The position numbers were made by a program, and so were the translations under genes. DNA of 64,000 bases from Kyrpidia tusciae DSM 2912. Its GTDB lineage: Bacteria; Bacillota; Bacilli; Kyrpidiales; Kyrpidiaceae. Positions 19,689 to 28,813 of this stretch are shown here, piece by piece (position 1 is the stretch's first letter; every line of letters begins with the position of its first letter). Where the stretch lies: NCBI RefSeq assembly GCF_000092905.1, contig NC_014098.1, forward strand, positions 2,790,001 through 2,854,000, read 5' to 3'. Below the pieces are notes generated by a model. It searched no databases and was not told the origin of the DNA. It saw only the letters and a list, made by a program, of their open reading frames with translations.

Positions 19689-20876
19689 GTGGGGATCCTT
19701 CACCCGGCAGACCGCATCTCGCGGTTACCCAAACAATTTTTCGCACGCCTCACCGCCGCAGCGGCACGTCACATGGAACAAGGGTTTGATGTCATTAATC
19801 TGGGCCAGGGCAACCCCGACCTGCCAACGCCGAGCCATATCGTCGAGGCGTTGCAGCAGGCGGCAGAAGATCCCGCCACACATCGCTATCCGCCGTTTCG
19901 CGGGCTCCCGGAATTGAAACGGGCGGCTGCCAAGTGGTATGCAGACCGCTACGGCGTCGATCTGGATCCCGAGCGCGAGGTGGCCATCCTTCCGGGGGGC
20001 AAAACCGGGTTGGTGGAGATCAGCCCGGCTTTGCTCAACCCAGGAGATGTCTGCCTGGTCCCGGATCCGGGTTATCCGGATTACTTATCGGGGATCGCCT
20101 GGGCCGGCGCAGAGATGGTACCGATGCCCCTTCGGGCGGAACGCCGATTCCTTCCTGATTTTGCCGAAATACCTTCCGACGTGGCCGACCGGGCCAAGTT
20201 GATGTTTTTGAACTACCCCAACAACCCCACCGGAGCGGCGGCAGACCTCGCCTTTTTCGAGGCAACAGTCCGGTTTGCCCAGCGGCACGAGATCGTGGTC
20301 CTTCAGGATTTCGCTTATGGGGCCATCGGTTTTGACGGCAAGGTGCCGCCGAGCTTTCTACAGGTTCCCGGAGCCAAAGACGTGGGGATCGAGCTCTACT
20401 CGTTCTCCAAGACCTTCAACATGGCGGGGTGGCGCCTGGCTTTCGCGGTGGGCCGGGCCGATGTCATCCAGCTCTTGGAACTGGTTCACGACCATTTTTA
20501 CTGCAGCGTGTTCGGCGCCGTCCAAAGGGCGGGCATTGCGGCCTTGACGGGGCCGTTAGAGCCCGTTGAAACGATGCGCCGTACCTATGAGAATCGGCGC
20601 AATGCGTTCTGTGGAGAGTTGCGGCGCCTCGGTTATCCGGTTCAGCCCCCGGAGGGATCGTTTTTCTGCTGGCTCCCGGCCCCCCCGGGCGAGACCAGCG
20701 AAGGATTCGCCGAGCGGGTACTGGAAACCTTTCACGTCGTGGTGGCTCCTGGGGTGGGGTTCGGGCCGCACGGCGAGGGATACGTCAGGGTAGGGCTTTT
20801 GGCGCCTGAAGAGAGGCTTGTTGAGGCCGCCCGGCGATTGGCCATGGCGTATCACAACGAAAGGCCAAACATATGA
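19689..20876 (+). CDS. PLP-dependent class I/II aminotransferase
   Basis: 395 residues from GTG 19689 (GGATGGAG upstream). Fold-type I hallmarks: INLGQGNPDLPTP near the N-terminus, the phosphate-binding GGKTGL, NYPNNPTGAA with the cofactor-contacting Asn, FAYGAIGFDG, and the Schiff-base lysine in SFSKTFNMAGWRLAF (about residue 240). Closest in flavour to Bacillus PatA/DapL-like and methionine-salvage aminotransferases. Divergent from the amino-acid permease and convergent with an amidase. The exact amino donor cannot be inferred. Confidence 0.87.
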   Translation: MGILHPADRISRLPKQFFARLTAAAARHMEQGFDVINLGQGNPDLPTPSHIVEALQQAAEDPATHRYPPFRGLPELKRAAAKWYADRYGVDLDPEREVAILPGGKTGLVEISPALLNPGDVCLVPDPGYPDYLSGIAWAGAEMVPMPLRAERRFLPDFAEIPSDVADRAKLMFLNYPNNPTGAAADLAFFEATVRFAQRHEIVVLQDFAYGAIGFDGKVPPSFLQVPGAKDVGIELYSFSKTFNMAGWRLAFAVGRADVIQLLELVHDHFYCSVFGAVQRAGIAALTGPLEPVETMRRTYENRRNAFCGELRRLGYPVQPPEGSFFCWLPAPPGETSEGFAERVLETFHVVVAPGVGFGPHGEGYVRVGLLAPEERLVEAARRLAMAYHNERPNI

Positions 20877-20957
20877 ATTCGCGGCTTCCGCCGTTGAGCA
20901 GGTCGGCGGCCCCGCCTTGATCCTCCGCCATGGGACAAACGAGCGGGGCCGACTTCA

Positions 20958-22304
20958 TCATAGCCGAATCCCGGCGGCGGCTTGGAATTGCGCCGCCAGA
21001 TCCAGCAATCCGTCGTCGTCCATGGGCGAACCGACCACCTGGAGACCGACGGGCAATCCTCGGCTATCCACCCCGCAGGGCACCGACACGGCGGGAAATC
21101 CCACCACATTCCACGGCGCAGTCATGGACACCAGCGCATCCCAAACAGGTACTTCACTGCCCGGGATCCGCACCTGCTCTTGACCCACCTTGGGAACGGG
21201 GCAGGGCAAAGTCGGCATCACGAGCCCGGCGTAGCTTTCCATTTTCCGGGTCCAATCGGCGATCTTCTCCCTCCGAATCGCTTGGGCCGCCAAATAGTCC
21301 AGGGCGGAAATGTCCCGCCCGGGATCTAACCGTTCAGCGAGATCCCTCTGGAGCAGTCCCCGCCGGGGCCCCTCGAGCACCTCCCGGTGGGTGAGATACG
21401 CCTCGGGAAGGCGAACGGTAAGTTGAAGCGCTTTCCACTCGTCAAAGGGCTCCATCTCCACGGCTTCAAATCCATACCCCAAACGCCGGAAAACGCCGAG
21501 GACATCTTCGAATATTTGAACGATTTCCGGATCTGTCCTCTCGCGGATGTAGTCCCAGGGCACGGCGAGGACGCGGTCGTGAGAAGCCCGCCCTCCGGGT
21601 CTGGGACGTTCAGTGCGCCCATCCGCAGCGCGAATCGGGGAATCCCCAGGATGCTCAGTCAGTAAATGAAATAAGTAGCGAGCATCGGAGGCGGTGTGGG
21701 TGAGGAGCCCCACGTGGTCGTAGGTGGTGCTGAGGGGCATCACCCCTTGGGTGGAAATTCGGTCTCTTGTCGGCTTAAAGCCGACGATCCCGCAACACGA
21801 TGCCGGAATGCGAACGGAACCGCCGGTATCCGTCCCCAGAGCTGCCGCAACCATCCCCGCGGCCACCGCTGCAGCCGAGCCTCCGCTTGAGCCCCCGGGA
21901 ATGTAGTCGAGGTTGCGGGGATTGCGGGTGGGAGGGGTAATAACTCCGTAGGCCAACTCCTGGGTGTTGGTCTTCCCGACGATCACCGCCCCGGCTTTCC
22001 GAAGTTTGGCCACGCATGGGGCGTCCTCGGCCGGCATCCGGTGATAGGCGCGGGAACCCCCGGTCGTCGGCATGCCGGCGACGTCGATCATGTCTTTCAC
22101 GCCCACAGGTATCCCGGACAGCGGGCCAGACCCGGGGGGATCCGCAATGCGATCCGCCGCCTCGGGATCCACATATAAAAACGCCTGAACCTTCGGCTCC
22201 AGGACGTTCAGTCGTTCCCGAACCCGGGTGGCCAATGCCTCGCGGGTCATCGTACCTCTTTCCAAAGCAGATAACATTTCGAGAACAGTCATATAATCTG
22301 TCAT
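20958..22304 (-). CDS. Amidase signature family hydrolase
   Basis: 448 residues; ATG with AAAGGAGG 9 nt upstream. The catalytic Ser-cisSer-Lys triad is visible: Lys in [11 protein letters not shown] (about 70), the [14 protein letters not shown] signature (about 137-151) and [16 protein letters not shown]. Residues after 300 form the variable substrate lobe. This is a GatA-like amide hydrolase, but no gatB or gatC is nearby, so a catabolic amidase is more likely than the tRNA amidotransferase. Its upstream region has been invaded by IS1182 copy 1, whose end lies 21 bp from the start codon. Confidence 0.87.
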   Translation of the reverse strand: MTDYMTVLEMLSALERGTMTREALATRVRERLNVLEPKVQAFLYVDPEAADRIADPPGSGPLSGIPVGVKDMIDVAGMPTTGGSRAYHRMPAEDAPCVAKLRKAGAVIVGKTNTQELAYGVITPPTRNPRNLDYIPGGSSGGSAAAVAAGMVAAALGTDTGGSVRIPASCCGIVGFKPTRDRISTQGVMPLSTTYDHVGLLTHTASDARYLFHLLTEHPGDSPIRAADGRTERPRPGGRASHDRVLAVPWDYIRERTDPEIVQIFEDVLGVFRRLGYGFEAVEMEPFDEWKALQLTVRLPEAYLTHREVLEGPRRGLLQRDLAERLDPGRDISALDYLAAQAIRREKIADWTRKMESYAGLVMPTLPCPVPKVGQEQVRIPGSEVPVWDALVSMTAPWNVVGFPAVSVPCGVDSRGLPVGLQVVGSPMDDDGLLDLAAQFQAAAGIRL

Positions 22305-22325
22305 AACTTTCGCCTCCTTTTTGGG

Positions 22326-24021
22326 GAGCCTTTTTCGATGCCGAAAAGGCCAGGAGGGATAAGGGGTAAGGAGCAGGGACCAGAAAACTTTCCCCCAAAG
22401 AGGGCCAGGAAAGACAGGGGTTTTGAATGGGGGGAGGGATAGATTCGGACAAATTCACCCCAGTCCAATAAGACAGGTGAGTCCTCTTTTGTTAGAATAG
22501 TGGTTAGACAAATGATCCAACAAGGAGGACTCACCCTATGGCCATTATACCACAACTCGAACTGTTTTCCTGGGAAGAGATTGAGCCGCTTGGAGACTTG
22601 GAACGCCTCCGGCTGGTTCTGGAACATCTGCCGGACGAAGCGCTCATGGCGCATCTGGAGAAATCGAGAGGTCATGGACGAGATGACTACCCGGTACGGG
22701 CGATGTGGAACTCGATGTTGGCAGGAATCGTGTTTCAGCACCCGTCGATCGAGAGCCTGCGCCGGGAACTCTCTCGAAACGGGCAGCTGCGGTCGATCTG
22801 TGGGTTGCGCGCAGTTCCCAGCGCAGCCGCTTACACCCGATTTCTCCGCAGCTTGATGGAGCACGGATCGTGGATCGAATCGATGTTCGACGAGCTGGTG
22901 AAGGCCCTGAGTGAGGAACTTCCGGAGTTCGGGCGTCGTTTGGCGATGGACAGTAAGGCAATCGCCTCGTGGGCGTCCCGTCCCTCGAAAGAAAAGAAGG
23001 AAGACGGACGGCGGGATCTGGATGCAGCATACGGGGTAAAAACCTATCGTGGGACCCGCGAGGACGGGAGTACATGGGAGAAAGTGGTCCGGTGGTTTGG
23101 CTACAAGCTCCACCTGGTGGTGGATGCTCAGCATGAATTGCCGGTGGCGTATACGGTGACCAAGGGGTCGCGCTCGGACGTCAAAGAAGGGCATGTCCTG
23201 CTGGATGAGATGGAGAAACGCCATCCGGAGATGTTGAAAAAGGCCGAGGTCCTGACGGCGGATCGGGGGTACGACGACTCGAAACTCCTGAGTCGCTGCT
23301 GGGATGAATATGGGATCAAGCCCGTGATCGACACGAGGCGGATGTGGAAAGACGGGGAGCAAACGCGGTTATTACCGGGACACACGAACGTGGTGTATGA
23401 CGAGGGGGGAGCGGTGTACTGTTACTGTCCAGAGACAGGGGCCCGGCAACAGATGAGCAATGGTGGGTTCGAGAAAGACCGGGGGACGCTGAAAAAAGTA
23501 TGTCCAGCCAAGGCGTACGGGATCACGTGTCAAGGGCGGGAACAGTGCCCCGTGGCCGGAGGGGTGCGGGTGGCGCTCGCAGTGGACCGGCGGATCTTCA
23601 CGCCGATTGCCCGGGAGAGCTACAAATGGGCGAAGGAATACCGGTACAGGACGGCGGTGGAGAGGGTGAACAGTCGCTTGGACGTCTCGTTTGGGTTTGA
23701 ACGGCATACCATTCGTGGGCTGGCCAAGATGCGGTTGCGCTGCGGCTTGGCTTTGTGCGTGATGCTGGCGATGGCATTGGGGAGGGTGCGGGAGAAGCAG
23801 CAAGAACGCATGAGGAGCTTGGTTCGCAGCGTGTCCTAAACGGAACGCGATCGTAGAAGGTGGAGCTCCTGGGCCAGGTAACCAAGAACCTGACCCCGGT
23901 TTCGCATGGCCTGAACCATCCAACCTGTGGATGATAAACCAGATAATGGACATACCAAACTCGCCACGCCGATGGGATTCGTGCTGAAGGTTCGGGGAAA
24001 AAGGGACATCGAAAAAGGCTC
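22326..24021 (+). mobile_element. IS1182-family insertion sequence, copy 1 (1,696 bp)
   Basis: Ends are GAGCCTTTTTCGATG at 22326 and its reverse complement ending at 24021, a 15-bp inverted repeat. One transposase gene fills the element. The sequence is almost identical to copy 2, differing by a 9-bp insertion in the transposase and scattered substitutions. Left flank TTGGG, right flank GCCGGA; the two differ, so this copy no longer has its own target duplication. Confidence 0.85.
22538..23839 (+). CDS. IS1182-family transposase
   Basis: 433 residues; AAGGAGG lies 10 nt before ATG. An N-terminal DUF772-like dimerisation region (about 15-110) is followed by an RNase-H-type DDE core: first Asp in RLAMDSKAIASW, second in VLTADRGYDDSKL, and Glu in YRTAVERVNSRLD. 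A Cys cluster (CPAKAYGITCQGREQC) lies before the Glu. Relative to copy 2 it has an extra LKK after DRGT. It appears intact and probably functional. Confidence 0.9.
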   Translation: MAIIPQLELFSWEEIEPLGDLERLRLVLEHLPDEALMAHLEKSRGHGRDDYPVRAMWNSMLAGIVFQHPSIESLRRELSRNGQLRSICGLRAVPSAAAYTRFLRSLMEHGSWIESMFDELVKALSEELPEFGRRLAMDSKAIASWASRPSKEKKEDGRRDLDAAYGVKTYRGTREDGSTWEKVVRWFGYKLHLVVDAQHELPVAYTVTKGSRSDVKEGHVLLDEMEKRHPEMLKKAEVLTADRGYDDSKLLSRCWDEYGIKPVIDTRRMWKDGEQTRLLPGHTNVVYDEGGAVYCYCPETGARQQMSNGGFEKDRGTLKKVCPAKAYGITCQGREQCPVAGGVRVALAVDRRIFTPIARESYKWAKEYRYRTAVERVNSRLDVSFGFERHTIRGLAKMRLRCGLALCVMLAMALGRVREKQQERMRSLVRSVS

Positions 24022-24059
24022 GCCGGAAATTTTGTCTTGACAACTGGGACTACCGTAGT

Positions 24060-24358
24060 TCCTGGGCACGTATTCGCTGGCTCACATCACCTCAGCGGCC
24101 ATATCCCGTGCCTTTGGCGATGCGCTGAAGCGAGCGCAAATCTCCAAAGAGGTCTCGATCCACTCCTTGCGCCATTCGTTTGCGACCCATTTGTTGGAGG
24201 ATGGAGTTTCCCTGCTGCAAATCAAAGAATTGCTCGGACATGCCAGCATCCGTTCCACGACGGTGTATTTGCACTTGGCAAATGTCACCTCTGGGATGCT
24301 TAGTCCACTTGATCGCCCGCCATCCACGGATAAAGGGAACATCAGTGCCCATGCCTGA
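24060..24358 (+). pseudogene. C-terminal piece of the tyrosine recombinase that accompanies IS91
   Basis: Reading from about 24060 gives HITSAAISRAFGDALKRAQ, then HSLRHSFATHLLEDG with the catalytic His-x-x-Arg, LLGHASIRSTTVYLH with the nucleophilic Tyr, and a stop at 24358. The N-terminal two thirds is gone: the sequence breaks off at the end of IS1182 copy 1 (24021) with a stop at about 24054. IS91-like elements in Bacillota commonly carry such a recombinase upstream of the Y-transposase, and it overlaps the next gene by 8 nt here. Confidence 0.75.
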
Positions 24359-25478
24359 ACTCCAAGACATCTTCGCCCAGTATGCTGACTCCTACGCAAA
24401 GAGGCACCCGCTCTCCCTCGAACAGGGGAAAGTGGTCCGGGCCATCCAGAACTGCCGCACCGCCGCCTTGGGAGGACATGTGGATGAGTGTGACCATTGC
24501 GGATACACGCATATCTCCTACAATTCCTGCCGCAACCGTCACTGTCCCAAATGTCAAACCCTGACCAAGGAACGCTGGATCCAAGCCCAGAAGGCGAACT
24601 TGCTGCAGGTCGGGTACTTTCATGTTGTGTTCACCCTTCCGGAGGAGCTGAATCCCGTTGCCTACCAGAACCCCGAGGTGGTGTACAACCTCTTGTTCAA
24701 GGCCGCTTCGGAAACCCTAACGGAGTTAGCGGCGGACCGCACCTATTTAGGGGCGCAGATCGGTTTTACGGCCGTCCTGCATACCTGGGGGCAGAACCTC
24801 ATGCTCCACCCGCACCTGCATTGTATTGTTCCGGGAGGCGGGCTGACGACAGACGGACGCTGGGTGAACTCCCGCAAGAAGTTCTTCCTCCCCATCAAGG
24901 TGCTCTCGCGTAAATTTCGGGGCAAGTTTCTGTTCCATCTCAAGCGTGCAACGCTTGCACTCCATGGTTCCTTGGAGCCCCTGCGGGACGGGGACCGCTT
25001 TCGGGAATGGATGTCCTCCCTCTACCAGAAGGAATGGGTGGTCTATTGCAAGCCGCCGTTTAAGACGCCGGCTCATGTGGTGGAGTATCTCGGACGCTAC
25101 ACGCATCGGGTGGCGATTTCCAATCAGCGGATTCTTCGCGCGGAAGACGGGAAAGTCACCTTCCGGTGGCGGGACTACCGGGATGGAAATCGGCAAAAAG
25201 AGATGACATTGACGGCTGAAGAGTTCATCCGCAGGTTCTTGATGCATGTCTTACCCAAGGGGTTTACGAGAATTCGGCACTACGGATTGCTCAGTCCCAG
25301 AAACCGAAAGACGAAGCTGAGCCTTTGCCGCAGGTTAACGAAGAGCAACTGCATGCCGGTTCCCAAACTGTCTGCGGTTGAACTGTTTATCCAGTTGACG
25401 GGCAAGGATTTCACAGTGTGTCCCCGTTGCGGGGTGGGTCATCTGACGCGGGCGGCTCCCATCCTCAAAACTGCATAG
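24351..25478 (+). CDS. IS91-family rolling-circle transposase
   Basis: 375 residues from ATG 24351, overlapping the recombinase remnant. N-terminal zinc finger CDHCGYTH...CRNRHCPKC (about 43-72), the metal-binding HLHCIVPGGG motif (about 155), and the YLGRYTHRVAISN segment with paired tyrosines (about 237-249) identify the Y2_Tnp/HUH class. It appears complete. A GTTC tetranucleotide (25648-25651), the family's usual flank at the oriIS end, occurs 170 bp downstream and may mark the element's end. Confidence 0.88.
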   Translation: MPELQDIFAQYADSYAKRHPLSLEQGKVVRAIQNCRTAALGGHVDECDHCGYTHISYNSCRNRHCPKCQTLTKERWIQAQKANLLQVGYFHVVFTLPEELNPVAYQNPEVVYNLLFKAASETLTELAADRTYLGAQIGFTAVLHTWGQNLMLHPHLHCIVPGGGLTTDGRWVNSRKKFFLPIKVLSRKFRGKFLFHLKRATLALHGSLEPLRDGDRFREWMSSLYQKEWVVYCKPPFKTPAHVVEYLGRYTHRVAISNQRILRAEDGKVTFRWRDYRDGNRQKEMTLTAEEFIRRFLMHVLPKGFTRIRHYGLLSPRNRKTKLSLCRRLTKSNCMPVPKLSAVELFIQLTGKDFTVCPRCGVGHLTRAAPILKTA

Positions 25479-25670
25479 CGGTGGATGATCAGCCCGTGGA
25501 ATGGGGAGGGGGAAAGTATGCGCACAGACGGAACAACAACGGTATCTGCGCCCATGCAATTCCAGGGTTTTGCCATGAAACCACTTGCAGGACATACTTT
25601 CGCGAGGAATGGCGAAGATTGATTCCCCATAGCAGCTAACGACCGCGGTTCAGTCCAAGCAAAATATGCG

Positions 25671-25706
25671 AAGTGGCGCTCAGTCTACAGACGAGCGCCA
25701 CTTTTT
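25671..25706 (+). terminator. Intrinsic terminator between IS91 and the RIT element
   Basis: An 11-bp perfect stem, AAGTGGCGCTC with GAGCGCCACTT, and a short loop are followed by TTTA. It is itself nested in a wider inverted repeat (AATATGCGAAG at 25662 and CTTCGCATATT at about 25713-25724). It would stop transcription from IS91 before the RIT element's left end at 25734. Confidence 0.6.
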
Positions 25707-25876
25707 ACACCGACTTCGCATATTTCACTATTCATTATGGGGAGCTGCAGGTTATGTGAAGTACCGGGAGGTTTGTGGCGTTAAATCGTATCCTTGTGAT
25801 GAAATGACTCTACATAACGCCTCACAATGGGGGATGGAGCTGTGGCTCTTAAACCCTCATGAAGGAGGCCATTTTC

Positions 25877-27118
25877 ATGTTGGAGCATCTCACTATTGCT
25901 GAGCTCGTGGAACAAGTTTTGGCGGATTTAAAGCGATTGGCGTATGCTCAAAATACGCAGCTCGCCTACCGCCGCTTCTACAATCGCGTGCTCCACTATG
26001 CGAAATTGCAAGGCGTTGAACATTACTCGGAAGCATTTGGCCAGAAATTTTTTGAGGCAACTTACGGGTGTCAATGGACCGAATTGCCGCAACCGATTCC
26101 AAAGAAGTTTCGTCCCCCAGTTCGCTTTCTCGCTTCTCTCACGGATGTACAACTTCACGGCACCGTAGTTCGGCGACGACCAAAAAATCGCCCATACGAG
26201 GCGCCACCTGCTTTTGGCAAAGCTTTGGACGCATTTACTGTCGAATGTCAACGACGTGGCTACTCTCCGTATGGTCAACGGACTCGGATGGGCCGGATAC
26301 GTCTGTTTCTCGCATTTCTTGCGTCTGAAAATGTCACACCTGACACCCTAACCGCACGACATGTATCTCGCTACGTCACTACCCTGATGAACTACAACCC
26401 AAAAACAGTGTTGGCCATACTTACCAATCTACGAACGTTTTTACGGTTTCTCCATGATGCCGGTTTTCACGCCCAGGATCTAAGCGGTGCCGTACCACGC
26501 GTTCGTGCAGGTCGGTATGAACGTCTGCCGAGTGTGTGGCCAGCCGATACGGTGCAGCGACTTCTCAATGCCGTTGATCGGGGGAATCCGACTGGTAAGC
26601 GTGATTATGCCATTTTGTTACTCGCTGCTCGGCTCGGTATGCGGGTGGGGGATATCAAGGCGTTGACGCTATCGGCCCTACATTGGGAGTCGAAAACCAT
26701 TACCTGGGTGCAACAAAAAACAGGGCGCGCAATCGAATACCCACTTTTAGACGACGTCGGTTGGGCGATCATCGACTATTTAAAGTATGGCCGGCCCGCG
26801 ACAACGAGTCCGGTCCTTTTCGTGCGCCATTATGCCCCTTTCGAACCTTTTGGCTCACATGCAAATTTGCATCATATCATCACCCGCTATGTCCGGCGTG
26901 CAGGTATTTCAGTACCCGCCGGGCATCATGGCATGCATGCCCTTCGACACACACTCGCCAGCACGTTGTTAGAGCGTGAGACACCTCTTCCCGTTATCGC
27001 GGAGATCCTGGGCCATCTCAGCACCCAGTCTACCCAAGTGTATCTGGCAGTGAATCGAGAAGGACTGGAACGTTGTGCTCTAGATCCCGAGGAGGTATTC
27101 GCTTATGGCGACGAATGA
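25877..27118 (+). CDS. RIT tyrosine recombinase A
   Basis: 413 residues from ATG 25877 (GAAGGAGG 8 nt upstream). The N-terminal SAM-like core-binding part spans about 100-215, and the catalytic domain has Arg in ARLGMRVGDIKALTL, His-x-x-Arg in MHALRHTLASTLLE, and Tyr in HLSTQSTQVYLAV. First of three overlapping recombinase genes (14-bp overlap with the next). Trios of this size order (about 413, 326 and 342 residues) characterise RIT elements; all three are thought to act together. A+T content is higher than in host genes. Confidence 0.85.
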   Translation: MLEHLTIAELVEQVLADLKRLAYAQNTQLAYRRFYNRVLHYAKLQGVEHYSEAFGQKFFEATYGCQWTELPQPIPKKFRPPVRFLASLTDVQLHGTVVRRRPKNRPYEAPPAFGKALDAFTVECQRRGYSPYGQRTRMGRIRLFLAFLASENVTPDTLTARHVSRYVTTLMNYNPKTVLAILTNLRTFLRFLHDAGFHAQDLSGAVPRVRAGRYERLPSVWPADTVQRLLNAVDRGNPTGKRDYAILLLAARLGMRVGDIKALTLSALHWESKTITWVQQKTGRAIEYPLLDDVGWAIIDYLKYGRPATTSPVLFVRHYAPFEPFGSHANLHHIITRYVRRAGISVPAGHHGMHALRHTLASTLLERETPLPVIAEILGHLSTQSTQVYLAVNREGLERCALDPEEVFAYGDE

Positions 27119-28085
27119 CGGATTTATGAGCGTACTGGGTCCCATTCTCGAGGCTCTAATTGCTGAAAAGCGCAGTGTTGGCTATCACTATGACAAAGAG
27201 GTCCGTGATTTTGCGCGGTTTGATCGTTTCTGTTCGGCCGTTGGTCACCAAAGTCTATCGCTGCCGCGCGAACTCGTGGAGCAGTGGACTGCCAAACAAA
27301 TTCATGAGACCGAAACCAATCGTCAGCACCGAATTTCGCGTATGCGAGTATTAGGGGGCTATATGCAACGCTGTGGATACCCCGCTTGGGTGTATCCCCG
27401 ACAGACGGCTGCCCAAACGTCTTTGCGATACGCACCTTATATTTTCTCTCGCTCGGAATTGGCAGCCTTGTTTCGTGCAATCGATACGTGCCCACCGGAA
27501 CGTCATTCTCCCTATCGTCATGTGGTATTTCCTTTGCTATTTCGACTCCTTTACAGCAGCGGCTTGAGGATCGGAGAAGCGTTAGCCTTACGTGGTGGCG
27601 ATGTTAACCTGCAAACAGGAACCCTCCACATCCGGGTGGCGAAGCTGGACAAGGAACGACGGATTCCCGTCCATCCCGCACTGGTTCAACGCATGGAGCG
27701 ATATGTGAAAGTGCTGGGTATTACGCCGACTCTGGAAGCCCCCTTGTTTCCTGGGCCGAGTGGACAATCCTACTGCGAAAGCACCATTTACGACGCCTTT
27801 CGTCGGTTTCTCTGGGAGGCTAACATCTCACACGGGGGGCGGGGCCGTGGTCCCCGCCTTCATGACCTGCGTCATACGTTTGCTGTCCACTGCCTACGGA
27901 AGTGGGTTTTGGAAGGTGTTGATCTCACGGTTGCACTTCCATATCTCTCCGCCTACATGGGACATACGAGCCTCAAAAGCACGCAGATGTACCTCCGTCT
28001 CACGGCTGAAGTGTACCCAACTGTTGTAGCCGCTGTTGAGCGGCGTTATGCATCCATAATTCCAACAGGCGGTGAACGCGGATGA
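27105..28085 (+). CDS. RIT tyrosine recombinase B
   Basis: 326 residues; GAGGAGG 9 nt before ATG. Catalytic motifs: Arg in YSSGLRIGEALALRGGDV, RLHDLRHTFAVHCLR, and the terminal Tyr in MGHTSLKSTQMYLRL. It overlaps recombinase A by 14 bp and recombinase C by ATGA, so the trio is translated as one unit. It is intact. The short N-terminal domain (about 1-110) is probably the core-binding region. Confidence 0.87.
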   Translation: MATNDGFMSVLGPILEALIAEKRSVGYHYDKEVRDFARFDRFCSAVGHQSLSLPRELVEQWTAKQIHETETNRQHRISRMRVLGGYMQRCGYPAWVYPRQTAAQTSLRYAPYIFSRSELAALFRAIDTCPPERHSPYRHVVFPLLFRLLYSSGLRIGEALALRGGDVNLQTGTLHIRVAKLDKERRIPVHPALVQRMERYVKVLGITPTLEAPLFPGPSGQSYCESTIYDAFRRFLWEANISHGGRGRGPRLHDLRHTFAVHCLRKWVLEGVDLTVALPYLSAYMGHTSLKSTQMYLRLTAEVYPTVVAAVERRYASIIPTGGERG

Positions 28086-28639
28086 GGCCAACTGATTTTG
28101 CGCTTTTATTAACCCGCTACTTGAGTCAGCATTTGCCAGCCCAACGTAACTTGAGTCGACAAACCATTCAGTCTTACCGAGACACATTCAAGCTCTTGCT
28201 GCGATTTTGCCAGGCGGAACGTGGGTGGGTGCCGGAGAACATTACACTTGCCCAGATTGATCGGGCATGTATTGAAGCGTTTCTCGACTGGATTGAAACG
28301 GTTCGCCACTGCACCGTCGCTACGAGGAACCAACGACTTGCTGCATTGAAGTCCTTTTTTCGTTGGGTTTCATATGAGGCGCCGGAACATCTTGAGTCCA
28401 CGCAGCGCGTACTGGGAATTCCGTGGAAAAAGACGGGGCAACCAAAGATGATGTATTTGACAGCGAATGCAGTACAGGCATTATTAGCACAACCGGATCG
28501 TACTACCCCTGCAGGACGGCGAGACGCAACATTGCTTGCCTTGCTCTATGACACCGGTGCGCGAGTACAGGAGCTGGTTGATCTGAGGGTTCGGGATGTA
28601 CGGATCGAATCCCCTGCAGTTGTCACTCTAACCGGGAAA
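28082..28639 (+). pseudogene. RIT tyrosine recombinase C, fragment 1 of 3 (N-terminal)
   Basis: Codons 1-186 of the third recombinase, ending in VVTLTGK where the IS110 element enters. The first catalytic Arg is in YDTGARVQELVDLRV. Beyond 28639 the frame reads three IS-derived codons and stops at 28651. Joined to 30711-31093 and 33769-33856 it makes an unbroken 342-residue protein, so the gene was inactivated only by the two insertions. Confidence 0.85.
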
Positions 28640-28813
28640 GCCCAGTGGTGAAATGTCAAGGGGGTGGTCGAAGAAAATTGGGAATGGATATGGGAAATAG
28701 TTACAAATGCGAAGGTTAAAGGGCGACCTTAACCAAACCCATGATGTTCGCCGAATTTTCGAGCGATGTTCATGGGTGCAAAACTGGAAAATCCGTCCGT
28801 CTGGAGGTAGTGG

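Noticed and set aside
22301-23362. 353-residue minus-strand ORF across IS1182 (also at 36158-37318)
   Set aside because: Occurs identically in both IS copies as the complement of the transposase; not a gene.
25662-25724. Nested inverted repeat as a CRISPR or attachment site
   Set aside because: There is only one unit with a clear terminator core and T-run; no repeat-spacer pattern.
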